This document shows, piece by piece, positions 9,024 to 17,921 of a stretch of DNA of 49,874 bases; within the stretch, counting starts at the first letter, position 1, and each line of letters opens with the position of its first letter. A program made the position numbers and the translations under genes. Origin of the DNA: an uncultured Prevotella sp. (GTDB lineage Bacteria > Bacteroidota > Bacteroidia > Bacteroidales > Bacteroidaceae); contig USEC01000014.1 in assembly GCA_900553595.1 (NCBI GenBank), positions 1-49,874 of the forward strand. Direction: 5' to 3'. The notes under the pieces were generated by a model. That model had not been told where the DNA came from. It saw only the letters and a program-made list of their open reading frames with translations, and ran no database searches.

Positions 9024-9764
9024 TTAGATTTTAAATTCTATGGGAATGGCAAAGAGTGTGCGGCATGGTTTGTTGTTGGCTATGCCGGGTTTCCACTTCG
9101 GCATGAGTTTTGCCACACGCAGTGCCTCGCGGTCGAGCAGGAAGTGTGCTGTTTTTGTGAGGTGTATGTCGGACAGACTGCCGTCGGTATTTATTATGAA
9201 CGACACCACGACACGCCCCTGTATGTTGTTTTTTCGGGCTTCCTGCGGATAGATGATGTTTCTGGTGAGCCACTGCACGAGTGCCGCCATGCCTCCGGGA
9301 TATTCGGGCAACTGTTCCACGATGCGGAAGTTGAGCGGATTGTCGTCCTCATCGACAGCCACCGGTGGTATTGTCGGCGGTGCGTCGGGGTCGGTCTTCT
9401 TGCCTTTATTGGTGTCGTTGTCCTCATTGTCCTCGTCGTCGCTACCCAGCGTGCGTTTCTCGGTTATGGCATTCAGCTTCTTCAGTTGCTCGGCGGTCTC
9501 TTCCACGATGTCGAGTTTCTCCGTCTTCGGCTTGCTGGGCAGTGGCTGTGCCGCCATGAGCATGTCGTTCTTCTTGGGCTTAGGGAGCAGGTTGAGGTCG
9601 GGGTCGATGTCGTCGAGCATGTCGGCATCGGCCTTGCCGCCGCTTGGATTGTCGGTGTATTCCAGTGCGGCATACGCTATGGAGAGGGCGAGCACGAGTC
9701 CCATGAGGAACCATGTGGGTCGCCTGCTTTCCAAATCAGCCCTTTTCGTCTTTCTCTCTTCCAC
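9024..9764 (-). CDS. tonB: energy transducer TonB
   Basis: A 246-residue inner-membrane protein that passes proton-motive energy to TonB-dependent outer-membrane receptors. There is one transmembrane helix near residues 19-34 (FLMGLVLALSIAYAALEY), a charged linker rich in Asp, Glu, Lys and Pro (35-140) that spans the periplasm, and a C-terminal TonB domain with YPGG, YPQEARKNNIQGRVVVSF and PKWKPGI. The start is GTG at 9764; no ATG lies before the membrane helix, so the GTG is preferred. No exbB or exbD is next to it. A composite mobile element has inserted about 100 bp upstream (see 9866-13673). Confidence 0.93.
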   Translation of the reverse strand: MEERKTKRADLESRRPTWFLMGLVLALSIAYAALEYTDNPSGGKADADMLDDIDPDLNLLPKPKKNDMLMAAQPLPSKPKTEKLDIVEETAEQLKKLNAITEKRTLGSDDEDNEDNDTNKGKKTDPDAPPTIPPVAVDEDDNPLNFRIVEQLPEYPGGMAALVQWLTRNIIYPQEARKNNIQGRVVVSFIINTDGSLSDIHLTKTAHFLLDREALRVAKLMPKWKPGIANNKPCRTLFAIPIEFKI

Positions 9765-9823
9765 TTCCGTTCGGTTTGTTTCTCTTTGCTGCGTTCAGCC
9801 ACCGGCGGGTGGCAACGCTTCTG

Positions 9824-9831
9824 CAAAGATA
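9824..9831 (-). promoter_or_regulatory. -7 box for tonB operon
   Basis: TATCTTTG on the minus strand is an exact TAnnTTTG 60 bp before the tonB start. The mobile unit begins at 9866, 35 bp further upstream, so it just misses the -33 region. Confidence 0.5.
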
Positions 9832-9872
9832 CATCTTTTCGAAAGAATAAGGCTTCTTTCTCGCCATTTATT

Positions 9873-9974
9873 ACCTCAGTTCGGGATAAAAATCCTCCTC
9901 TAACATCTGCGGCAACATTCTCAACTTAATTACACGACCATCTATAGCCATCCACACGAAGTCGGATGACTAAT
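9873..9974 (-). repeat. remnant of the right end of the IS982-type element
   Basis: These 102 bp match 13565-13666 without mismatch in inverted orientation. They carry the terminal repeat and the non-coding tail of the IS but no transposase sequence. The identity ends abruptly at 9974, inside the C39 reading frame. Confidence 0.92.
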
Positions 9975-10172
9975 TTTACCTTGAGCAATGATCACTTCGA
10001 ACCCTATTTCAGTTGCAACTTGTTTAAGTCCAAGCATAGAAACGCCCTCCCTTGTGGCATTACATGCTTTAACAATTTCTTTCAATGGCATGGGCTTATT
10101 GAAGTGAGAGCAGATCATTGCTAGACAAGCAGCTCCGCATTCCATTGAATCGTGTTGAAAGATCTGTTTCAT
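9942..10172 (-). pseudogene. truncated C39 peptidase domain of a bacteriocin/peptide-exporting ABC transporter
   Basis: Only about 67 native residues remain: an N-terminal C39 domain with the catalytic cysteine block QHDSMECGAACLAMI and a following HTH-like stretch (EIVKACNATREGVSMLGLKQ). At 9974/9975 the frame runs into the IS end and stops after a short foreign tail (HPTSCGWL). The catalytic His/Asp, membrane domain and ATPase are all missing, whereas an intact transporter of this class has about 700 residues. The ATG overlaps the stop of the barrel gene (ATGA), so the two were translationally coupled. Such transporters cut double-glycine leaders and export peptides. It is non-functional as it stands. 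Confidence 0.88.
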
Positions 10173-12481
10173 TCTACACCTGTTTGTTGGTCGGTTGTTT
10201 TTAACGTATTGTTGCGCTCAATATTCACGCGTTTGCCTTTTCGGAAAGTATAAGAGATATAAACACCAAAAGAACGTGCTGTTATGTAGTTAGTTTGTAT
10301 TGTCTCCATTTCTGGTTTCACTACGCGTTGCTCAAGTCTTGAGTATTTGGAAAATGGGCTGTTTGTCTCTACTCCAATATTCAGACGGCCATCCATTAGG
10401 CTTTTGTCTATTTTGAAAGAGTAACGATGAGTTGTATTTACCGTACCCCAAAGCATTGGAGCCTGTTTTGAAGCCGAGTAACGGCCTTGTAAACTCCAAT
10501 TCTTTGGTAGATAAAAGTCTGCTGAAACATTTGCATAATATGTCCAGAAATTTTGATTCAGATTCATTTCCTCAGCCTTAATATTGCCATGTGATGCTTT
10601 AAGGTATGTAGCAAAGGACGCAAAAGACCATGGACGCCAATTAGCAAACAGGTCAACACCTATGCTTTTGCTCTTGCCTATATTATCGTAGGTGCTCAGC
10701 AGTCGGCCTTCGCTATCTATGCCTTTCTCGTAATAGAATACAGCATTATTAGTGATAGTACTGGTTATGCCCATTTGACAATACAAATTTCCACGCATAT
10801 ACAGGAATTTGACTAAAAGCATGTCATTCATTTCGGATGACAGATTCGGATTGCCTTGTGACGCTGCACTGTTGTTAATTACTCTATAAAAAGGATTAAG
10901 CATTGCTAACCCAGGTCGTGTAGTGCTGCGTGAATACTGAGCCGATAGTTGGGTGTATTGATTTGCGTTCCATTACGCACCTAATTGTGGTAAGAGGTGG
11001 AACTCATTGTGCCTATTTTCTTCGCCAGTGAGAGGTAAGCGCATATTCATATAGTCATTTTCTCCTGCCAGCAAGGCATAAAAGTTCCAGTCGCTTATCT
11101 GACCGCTATAATATGCAGTTGCTTGAGATAACGACTGATTATATGCAATATTTTTGTCGTCGGAGGATTCTACACTACCATCTCGCAATACTTGTTTTGC
11201 AATAATTCTGAGTGTATGGTTCTTAGCAATAGGCTGAGACAAAGACCCTCTAATCGTGTGCTCATTCATTGATCCATCTGTCTGCTGATTGTTGATGGTT
11301 GTGCCATTATCGCTATAGACAGTAGTTGCAAAGTGATGTTTGTCTGGATTGTGAGTATAGCGATATCCCAAAGAAAAATGTTCTATACCAGGTCTCTTTT
11401 TGAAATAATTACGATATAGGGCATTCGCCTCGATAGTGCCAGCAATATCATGATTCAATTGTTCCATACGATAGATTTTGGGATCTATTGTAGTGTGTTG
11501 TTCCCAAGAGCCAGTAATGTCTGTACGCAATAAACTGGTGTGAAAGTCGGCATAAATTGTATTCACACTGTCAATGCGGATATCGGTAATGGCTCTAACA
11601 AGATGAGTCTGCCAGTTACCATTGCCGATGCTGCTAAGAAAAGTCGTGGATTCCGGTGTTTTTATCTCTTGAGTCAGTGGTTGATTGTGTTGACCATTAA
11701 GATCATAATTATATGATAGAGAAAAATCTACATTCTTCTTTTTCGCCATCACCATAATGCCATCATTGGTCGCTGGCTGAGTATTTCCCTGAAGCGTAGT
11801 GTTTACATAGATACCATCCAGCGCATCTTTATCTGTAATGATATTAATAATGTATTCGCCTGGGCTATTGCCAAAGGCTTCTGATGGTTCTGTAATCACT
11901 TCTACTTTCTTAATCGACTTTGCAGGAATGCTTTGCAAGACTTGCTGTGGATTGGATTGCGCCATATCGTAAGAATGTCCATTCACATAAATTCGGTATG
12001 AGGAGTTGCCTTTCACTGTGACATTGCCATTTAATGCCACATCCAATGTTGGGACATAGCGTAAGGCTTGAAGCAAACTTTCGCTTTGAGCACGTTTGTT
12101 CTGGGACATATCGTAAGATATGCCACTGGTAATGCGTTTTGTCAATTGTTTGCGAGCGGTAACAAGTACCTCTTGTAGCTGTTCTTGATTTATATAAAGA
12201 TGAATAGTATCTTTCTTTAGAGGGAGGTTTATTATTCGATTTTGATAGCCAATGTAACTTACTTTTAGAAGTTTCGCATTGGTGTCTTTTGTTAGTTTAA
12301 ATTTACCATTGTTGTCGGAAACAGTACCTTCTATGGCTGTAGAATCGGCAGATAATTGTAGTATTGTCGCAAATTCAATAGGTTTACTATTATTGCCTAC
12401 AACAATACCCGATATTTGTTCTTGAGCAAATGATGTCATTGCCATGAACAAGAAGAAAAGAGATATGTAAAATCGATTCAT
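10169..12481 (-). pseudogene. outer-membrane beta-barrel (TonB-receptor-like) gene with an in-frame stop
   Basis: About 770 codons interrupted by one TAA at 10973-10975 in an otherwise continuous frame; 23 open codons separate the stop from the next ATG at 10903. The upstream part has a signal peptide (ending TSFAQ), a carboxypeptidase-regulatory-like domain (QISGIVVGNNSKPIEFATI), a plug region (LLQALRYVPTLDVALNGNV; KSIKKVEVITEPSEAFG) and barrel strands. The downstream part holds the remaining strands up to SFGVYISYTFRKGKRVN, typical of the OMP_b-brl_3 barrel type. Next to a C39 transporter this suggests a peptide export or uptake system. The natural promoter region upstream is cut off by the IS, whose left end is only 32 bp before the ATG. 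One base change in a Gln, Tyr, Lys or Glu codon would explain the stop. Confidence 0.85.
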
Positions 12482-12513
12482 CAATACGATTATTTAGAGA
12501 TTTTAATTTTTCT

Positions 12514-13666
12514 ACCCCAGTTCGGGATAAGAAATAGTTCATAAAAATTTGGTAGCCTCATAAATATTTTGCACCTTTATAGGTGATATTCAAACAGTTA
12601 CAAGGATATTTAATATGACTATCGATTACAAAGTTACAGAATTATTTTGTATTATAGACGAGTTTTGCAAACATTTTGAAGCTGAAAATGCAGGAAGACA
12701 GTTTCTGGGGGATGATGATGTCAAGCGCAGAAGGCGCAAAGTGTCTCTGTCGGACAGTGAAATAATTACTATCCTGCTTTATTTTCACTTCGGCTCATTC
12801 CGTAATTTCAAACATTATTATATGTTCTTCATAAAGGGTACACTCAAATCATATTTTCCCGATGCTGTATCTTACAACCGCTTTGTTGAACTTGAAAGTC
12901 GCGTGTTTTTCCCACTCATGTTCTTCCTCAACCTCCGTGCCTTCGGTAGATGTACAGGCATTACATTTGTGGATTCCACAATGATTCCGGTATGCCACAA
13001 TCTGAGGCGTTACGCCAACAAGGTGTTCAAGGGAATAGCAGCGGACGGCAAGAGAACCATGGGATGGTGCCATGGTTTCAAGCTGCATCTGGCATGCAAT
13101 GACAGAGGGGAGATTATAGCATTCGTGCTTACCGGAGCAAATGTCAGCGACAAGAACCCGGAAGTCTTCAAGGTGTTGGCTAAACGCCTGTACGGCAAGC
13201 TGTTCGCAGACAAGGGGTATATATCGCAAAAACTGTTTGACTTTCTCTTTGAGGATGGCATACAGTTAGTAACAGGATTGCGTGTAAACATGAAAAACAA
13301 ATTGATGCCATTCTACGACAGAATGATGTTACGCAAGAGATACATCATAGAAACCATCAACGACATGCTGAAGAACAAGGCTCAGATAGTACATTCACGT
13401 CATCGTTCCGTTTCAAATTTCATCATGAACCTGATATCCGCCCTGAGAGCCTACTGTTTCTTTGACAACAAGCCATCAGCACTCTCTGGATATACCATTG
13501 AGGACACGAAGCAGTTGAATCTGTTCTGATCATTCCTTTTTAATTTGTTGTGGAAATTTTGACCATTAGTCATCCGACTTCGTGTGGATGGCTATAGATG
13601 GTCGTGTAATTAAGTTGAGAATGTTGCCGCAGATGTTAGAGGAGGATTTTTATCCCGAACTGAGGT
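12514..13666 (+). mobile_element. complete IS982-family insertion sequence
   Basis: 1153 bp with inverted terminal repeats ACCCCAGTTCGGGATAA (12514-12530) and the complement of ACCTCAGTTCGGGATAA (13650-13666), one mismatch in 17. One transposase gene lies between them. The bases next to the left end (ATTTTCT) do not match those next to the right end (ATTTATT), so this copy on its own has no target duplication; the duplication is instead found around the larger unit starting at 9873. Confidence 0.9.
12615..13529 (+). CDS. IS982 family DDE transposase
   Basis: A 304-residue transposase catalysing cut-and-paste or related movement of the element. The family pattern is visible: VDSTMIPVC with Asp120, the GWCHGFKLHLACN block, LFADKGYIS with Asp199, and YIIETINDML with Glu246, giving a complete DDE triad. 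The length is normal for IS982 and there is no frameshift, so it should be active. It reads away from the barrel gene. It can probably also act on the solitary end at 9873, because the first 17 bases are identical to its own right end. Confidence 0.95.
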   Translation: MTIDYKVTELFCIIDEFCKHFEAENAGRQFLGDDDVKRRRRKVSLSDSEIITILLYFHFGSFRNFKHYYMFFIKGTLKSYFPDAVSYNRFVELESRVFFPLMFFLNLRAFGRCTGITFVDSTMIPVCHNLRRYANKVFKGIAADGKRTMGWCHGFKLHLACNDRGEIIAFVLTGANVSDKNPEVFKVLAKRLYGKLFADKGYISQKLFDFLFEDGIQLVTGLRVNMKNKLMPFYDRMMLRKRYIIETINDMLKNKAQIVHSRHRSVSNFIMNLISALRAYCFFDNKPSALSGYTIEDTKQLNLF

Positions 13667-13763
13667 ATTTATTCATTCTTGGGTGAAAATTTACGGGAAA
13701 ATTGATTTAAGGCAAAAGTGGCGGTCAAAACTTATGGCTGTATTATAATAAAGTGGAAATAAC

Positions 13764-13794
13764 TTTGCTGTATGGCAAAAAATGTCTAATTTTG
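13764..13794 (+). promoter_or_regulatory. promoter of the SulP gene
   Basis: TTTG at 13764-13767, a 19-bp spacer and TAATTTTG at 13787-13794 match the Bacteroidetes -33/-7 consensus. Transcription would begin about 40 nt before the ATG. The promoter is outside the mobile unit, so the insertion spared it. Confidence 0.75.
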
Positions 13795-13841
13795 CATTAT
13801 TGTTTTAAGATAACATTACGCAACACTAATTTTTTTCATTA

Positions 13842-15515
13842 ATGAAGACTCTTGATTTCATGCCCCAGCTGTTCACATCGCTGAGGAATTACAATTCAAA
13901 GACATTCATGTCCGACCTTATGGCAGGTGTCATAGTGGGCATTGTGGCTCTCCCTCTTGCCATAGCTTTCGGTATAGCATCGGGTGTTACGCCGGAGAAA
14001 GGTATTATCACCGCCATCGTTGCCGGCTTCATCATCTCGTTCCTCGGTGGCAGTAAGGTGCAGATAGGAGGTCCTACGGGTGCTTTTATCATCATCATCT
14101 ACGGCATCATACAGCAGTATGGAATCGAAGGACTCACTATTGCCACGCTCATGGCGGGTGCTTTCCTCGTACTGTTTGGTGTGCTACGGCTCGGTACTAT
14201 CATAAAATACATACCTTACCCCATTGTTGTGGGATTCACGAGCGGTATTGCCGTAACCATTTTCACCACACAAATAAAAGACCTTTTCGGCTTGACCATC
14301 GACAATGTTCCTTCCGATTTCATTGAGAAGTGGGGTGCCTATATCACGCATTTCGGTACTATCGACACATGGAGTGCCATTGTTGGCGTGTTGAGCGTGG
14401 CGATAATTGCCGTCATGCCGCGTATAAACAAGAAGATTCCTGGTTCGCTCATTGCCATCATCATAATGACTGTGGCTGCGCTTCTGCTCAAAAACTATGC
14501 CGGAGTGACCTCCATCGAGACCATTGGCGACCGCTTCTCCGTGAGCAACGCCATCCCCGACGCACACGTTCCGGCAATGACATGGGAGACGATAAAGGGT
14601 CTTGTGGCTCCCGCACTCACCATTGCCGTACTCGGAGCCATTGAGTCGCTGCTCTCTGCCACTGTTGCCGATGGTGTAATAGGCGACCATCACAACTCCA
14701 ACACCGAACTTATTGCGCAGGGTGTTGCCAATCTTGCGTCGCCGCTTTTCGGAGGAATCCCTGCCACGGGAGCCATAGCACGCACCATGACCAACATCAA
14801 CAATGGCGGAAAAACGCCCATTGCCGGCATCATACACGCCGTCGTACTGCTGCTCATATTCCTCTTCTTTATGCCGCTTGCACAATACATACCTATGGCT
14901 TGTCTTGCCGGTGTGCTCGTGGTAGTGTCCTACGGCATGTCGGGATGGCGTTCGTTCCTCACTCTTATGAAGAATCCCAAGAGCGATGTGACGGTGCTTC
15001 TCATAACATTCTTCCTCACCATAATCTTCGACCTCACCGTAGCCATAGAGGTGGGACTTATCATTGCGTGTCTGCTCTTTATGAAACGCATGTCTGAAAC
15101 GACGGATGTGAAGGTGGTGATGGATGAAATCAGCGAGGAATCGGACATCAGCAGCGGCAACCTCGAACACCTCACCATACCGAAGGGTGTGGAGGTTTAC
15201 GAGATAAACGGCCCATACTTCTTCGGTGCCGGCAACCGCTTCGAGGAGATAATGGCATCGTTCGGCGACCGTCCCAAGGTGCGCATCATACGGATGCGCA
15301 AGGTGCCTTTCGTCGATTCCACGGGAATACACAACCTCACCAACCTCTGCACCATGAGCAAGAACGAGGGTATAGAAGTGGTGTTGTCGGGTGTAAGCGA
15401 GAAAGTGCACAGCCAACTTAACAAGGCACGCTTCTACGATTTGCTCGGCGAGCAGAACATTTGCAGTCACATCGACATTGCCTTGAAGCGTGCAAGGGAA
15501 ATTGTTGGGGAATGA
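13842..15515 (+). CDS. SulP family inorganic anion transporter with STAS domain
   Basis: A 557-residue inner-membrane transporter. The N-terminal part has many membrane helices and the SulP signature (LPLAIAFGIASGV; FLGGSKVQIGGPTGA). A cytoplasmic STAS domain follows at about 440-550, with VPFVDSTGIHNL at its core. SulP proteins carry sulfate, bicarbonate or other anions by proton or sodium symport or exchange; the substrate here cannot be told. No carbonic anhydrase or sulfate-assimilation gene lies beside it to hint at one. It is transcribed alone from its own promoter and ends at a strong bidirectional hairpin. Confidence 0.94.
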   Translation: MKTLDFMPQLFTSLRNYNSKTFMSDLMAGVIVGIVALPLAIAFGIASGVTPEKGIITAIVAGFIISFLGGSKVQIGGPTGAFIIIIYGIIQQYGIEGLTIATLMAGAFLVLFGVLRLGTIIKYIPYPIVVGFTSGIAVTIFTTQIKDLFGLTIDNVPSDFIEKWGAYITHFGTIDTWSAIVGVLSVAIIAVMPRINKKIPGSLIAIIIMTVAALLLKNYAGVTSIETIGDRFSVSNAIPDAHVPAMTWETIKGLVAPALTIAVLGAIESLLSATVADGVIGDHHNSNTELIAQGVANLASPLFGGIPATGAIARTMTNINNGGKTPIAGIIHAVVLLLIFLFFMPLAQYIPMACLAGVLVVVSYGMSGWRSFLTLMKNPKSDVTVLLITFFLTIIFDLTVAIEVGLIIACLLFMKRMSETTDVKVVMDEISEESDISSGNLEHLTIPKGVEVYEINGPYFFGAGNRFEEIMASFGDRPKVRIIRMRKVPFVDSTGIHNLTNLCTMSKNEGIEVVLSGVSEKVHSQLNKARFYDLLGEQNICSHIDIALKRAREIVGE

Positions 15516-15554
15516 CACCGTAAGTTGTTGAAAACCAACGATGCACACGGTGCG

Positions 15555-15644
15555 AAAAAAAGAAGGCTTAATTGCATTGCAAACAAGGCTTGTTTGCGTT
15601 GCGATTAAGCCTTCTTTGTATGGTAAAGAAGCCTTGTTTGCAAA
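15555..15644. repeat. palindrome array 1, with a 59-nt hairpin acting as bidirectional terminator
   Basis: 15559-15617 is one long palindrome: outer arms AAAGAAGGCTTAAT and its complement, a short bulged middle, and an inner GCAAACAAG/CTTGTTTGC stem. A further unit AAAGAAGCCTTGTTTGC follows, then AAAACGGGTA. It sits between the convergent sulP and ettA genes and should stop transcription from both sides. It shares its core AAG(G/C)CTT with five other arrays in the window. Confidence 0.85.
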
Positions 15645-15660
15645 ACGGGTAAAATGTGGT

Positions 15661-15817
15661 GTCGAAACGGGGCTGGCAGAAGTTATCGGAAGTTAATCCG
15701 CTTGCGGCGGGTGGAAGATAACTGACGATAGCATAACTCATTGAAAAACAATGGTAATGTCCGTTTTCTTCCTTTAACTTCCGGCGAAGCCTAACTTCCT
15801 ATAACTTCAGTTTTGAC
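15661..15817. repeat. 157-bp inverted-repeat element, copy 1
   Basis: The ends are GTCGAAAC and GTTTTGAC, complementary at 7 of 8 positions. Inside, GAAGTTATCGGAAGTTA near the left pairs with TAACTTCCTATAACTTC near the right, with one mismatch. No reading frame is credible. It has the same architecture as 22925-23080, and like that copy it follows directly after a palindrome array between convergent genes. Confidence 0.8.
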
Positions 15818-15833
15818 ACGCCTCGAGGCTCCG

Positions 15834-17531
15834 TTAGTCCTCCATCAGTTTGCGATAGCGGCCTTTCTTTATGTCCTCGTTGCCGAGACGGCGTGCTTTG
15901 TTTATCTCGTAGTCGGAGTAGCTGCCCTCGAAGAAGAACACTTCGCCGTTGCCTTCAAAGGCGAGGATGTGCGTACAGATGCGGTCGAGGAACCAGCGGT
16001 CGTGGCTGATTACCACGGCACAGCCTGCGAATCCTTCGAGACCTTCCTCAAGTGCGCGCAGTGTATTCACGTCGATGTCGTTGGTAGGCTCGTCGAGAAG
16101 CAGCACGTTGCCTTCCTGCTTGAGCGCGAGAGCCAGTTGCAGACGGTTGCGTTCACCGCCGGAGAGAGTACCGCAGAGCTTGCTCTGGTCGGTGCCGGCG
16201 AAGTTGAAGCGTGAGATGTAGGCGCGTGCGTTCACGTCGCGTCCGCCCATACGGATTGTCTCATTGCCCTGCGATATGGTGTCGTACACCGACTTCTGCG
16301 GGTCGATGTCCTTGTGCTGCTGGTCCACATAAGCCAGTTTCACCGTCTCGCCCACTTCGAATGTGCCTCCGTCGGCTTGTTCCAGACCCATAATCATGCG
16401 GAAGAGCGTGGTCTTTCCTGCACCGTTGGGACCTATGACACCCACGATGCCGTTGGGCGGCAGCATGAAGTTAAGGTCGTTGAAGAGCACCTTGTCGCCG
16501 AAAGCCTTCTTCACATGCTGTGCCTCGATGACCTTGTTGCCCAGTCGCGGACCGTTCGGGATGAATATTTCGAGTTTCTCCTCGCGTTCCTTCTGCTCCT
16601 GTCCGAGCATCTGTTCGTAGGCATTCAGACGAGCTTTACCCTTTGCCTGACGTGCCTTCGGTGCCATGTGCGCCCATTCCAGTTCGCGTTCCAGGGCCTT
16701 GCGGCGTTTTGATGCCTGCTTTTCTTCCTGCATCATGCGTGTCGTTTTCTGCTCAAGCCATGACGAATAGTTGCCGTGCCATGGAATACCTTCGCCACGG
16801 TCGAGTTCGAGAATCCACTCGCTCACATCGTCGAGGAAGTAGCGGTCGTGTGTCACGGCAATCACCGTGCCTTCATATTGTTGCAGATGCTGTTCCAACC
16901 AGTCGATGCTTTCGGCGTCGAGGTGGTTGGTAGGCTCGTCGAGAAGCAGCACGTCGGGCTTTTGAAGCAGCAGACGGCAGAGTGCCACGCGGCGGCGTTC
17001 GCCTCCGGAGAGGTGTGTCACGGGCAGGTCGCCGGCAGGGCAGCGCAGTGCAGCCATGGCACGGTCGAGCTTAGAATCCATGTTCCATGCGTCGGTAGCA
17101 TCGATGATGTCCTGCACTTCGGCTTGCCGTTGCATGAGTTTGTCCATCTTGTCGGGGTCGCCGTAGTACTCCTCCAGACCGAACTTCTGGTTTATTTCCT
17201 CATATTCCTGCAGTGCGTCGTAAGCTTTCTGCACTCCTTCCATCACGTTTTCCTTCACCGTCTTCTCCTCATTGAGCGGCGGATCCTGCGGGAGGTAGCC
17301 CACGCTGTAGCCCGGACTCCACACCACTTCGCCCTGACTGGGCTGCTCCAGGCCGGCAATGATTTTCATCAATGTCGATTTTCCAGCGCCGTTGAGTCCG
17401 ATGATACCTATCTTCGCACCGTAGAAGAACGAGAGGTAGATGTCCTTGAGTATCTGTTTGCGGTTTTGGGGAATGATTTTCGACACTCCCACCATAGAGA
17501 AGATGATCTTCTTGTCGTCTGTTGTTGCCAT
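15834..17531 (-). CDS. ettA: energy-dependent translational throttle protein EttA (ABC-F)
   Basis: A 565-residue soluble ATPase with two ABC domains that binds the ribosomal E site and gates entry into elongation according to the ATP/ADP ratio. Walker A motifs are GLNGAGKST (45-53) and GPNGAGKTT (367-375). Signature LSGGE occurs at 174-178 and again before the second DEPTND motif. The linker between domains (about 245-330) includes the EttA-type segment LEWAHMAPKARQAKGKARLN. Start ATG 17531 matches the family N terminus (IIFSMVGVSKIIPQNR). It is a single-gene unit converging on sulP. Resistance-type ABC-F proteins differ in the linker, so EttA is the better call. Confidence 0.95.
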   Translation of the reverse strand: MATTDDKKIIFSMVGVSKIIPQNRKQILKDIYLSFFYGAKIGIIGLNGAGKSTLMKIIAGLEQPSQGEVVWSPGYSVGYLPQDPPLNEEKTVKENVMEGVQKAYDALQEYEEINQKFGLEEYYGDPDKMDKLMQRQAEVQDIIDATDAWNMDSKLDRAMAALRCPAGDLPVTHLSGGERRRVALCRLLLQKPDVLLLDEPTNHLDAESIDWLEQHLQQYEGTVIAVTHDRYFLDDVSEWILELDRGEGIPWHGNYSSWLEQKTTRMMQEEKQASKRRKALERELEWAHMAPKARQAKGKARLNAYEQMLGQEQKEREEKLEIFIPNGPRLGNKVIEAQHVKKAFGDKVLFNDLNFMLPPNGIVGVIGPNGAGKTTLFRMIMGLEQADGGTFEVGETVKLAYVDQQHKDIDPQKSVYDTISQGNETIRMGGRDVNARAYISRFNFAGTDQSKLCGTLSGGERNRLQLALALKQEGNVLLLDEPTNDIDVNTLRALEEGLEGFAGCAVVISHDRWFLDRICTHILAFEGNGEVFFFEGSYSDYEINKARRLGNEDIKKGRYRKLMED

Positions 17532-17587
17532 ATATTTTGGTTGAAAAGTTTTTTAGAAGTTTGTATAGTGCGGTTCAAGGCGGTTGC

Positions 17588-17677
17588 TGCCGCCTATCTT
17601 TTGCAAAGATAGTGCAAACCGAATGCAATGAAGCTTGCTTCGAATTGCTGAGGTGCCGCCTATCTTCTGCAAAGATA
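17588..17677 (-). promoter_or_regulatory. duplicated promoter region upstream of ettA
   Basis: A 24-bp block beginning TGCCGCCTATCTT and ending TGCAAAGATA occurs twice, at 17588-17611 and 17654-17677, with one mismatch. Each copy contains TATCTTTG (a perfect -7 box) on the minus strand, at 17604-17611 and 17670-17677. The block is itself palindromic (TATCTT.TGC.AAAGATA). Two start sites 66 bp apart are therefore possible. Confidence 0.55.
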
Positions 17678-17777
17678 CAACAAAATTCCGAGATTTAGAA
17701 TGTACTCATGGCATATCAGTAAAAAGTTTCGTTGGTAATATGTTTATTCAAGTTTATTGTAAAAATCAGCGGGTCGA

Positions 17778-17809
17778 TTTGTGTGTCATGGATTTTTTTT
17801 ATACTTTTG
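17778..17809 (+). promoter_or_regulatory. promoter of purT and the amino-sugar genes
   Basis: TTTG at 17778-17781, a 20-bp spacer and TACTTTTG at 17802-17809 match the consensus exactly. The leader before the purT ATG would be about 105 nt. No purine riboswitch fold was recognised in it. Confidence 0.75.
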
Positions 17810-17921
17810 TATTGCTTACAAGGCATTTGCCGTAGCGTGGCATTGTGGCATGGACGCAGTGCCGGCCATTGCGGTGTCGTGTAGGGCAGAGTTGAGAACA
17901 GAGAAAATCCTTATTACATAC

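Larger units (their letters stand above)
9866..13673. mobile_element. composite IS982-type unit carrying a degraded peptide-export locus
   Basis: The unit spans 9873-13666 and is bounded on both sides by the direct repeat ATTTATT (9866-9872 and 13667-13673), which has the form of a target-site duplication. Both outer ends read inward as ACCTCAGTTCGGGATAA, and 9873-9974 is identical to the reverse complement of 13565-13666. Inside are a C39 fragment, an interrupted outer-membrane barrel gene and one complete IS982-family element. The content is visibly more AT-rich than its neighbours. The simplest reading is a composite transposon whose left IS copy has since been deleted down to its outer 102 bp, after or before the cargo moved in between tonB and sulP. 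Confidence 0.75.

Noticed and set aside
12514..13666. The IS as an independent simple insertion
   Set aside because: Flanks do not form a duplication; the matching duplication lies at the outer ends of the larger unit.
14184..15548. 454-residue open frame antisense to the SulP gene
   Set aside because: It mirrors codon bias of the real gene on the other strand; rich in His, Arg and Glu without domain or signal.
15555..15644. Possible CRISPR array, from repeated units of similar size
   Set aside because: Units are palindromic, spacers are only about 6-10 bp and not unique, and no cas gene is near.
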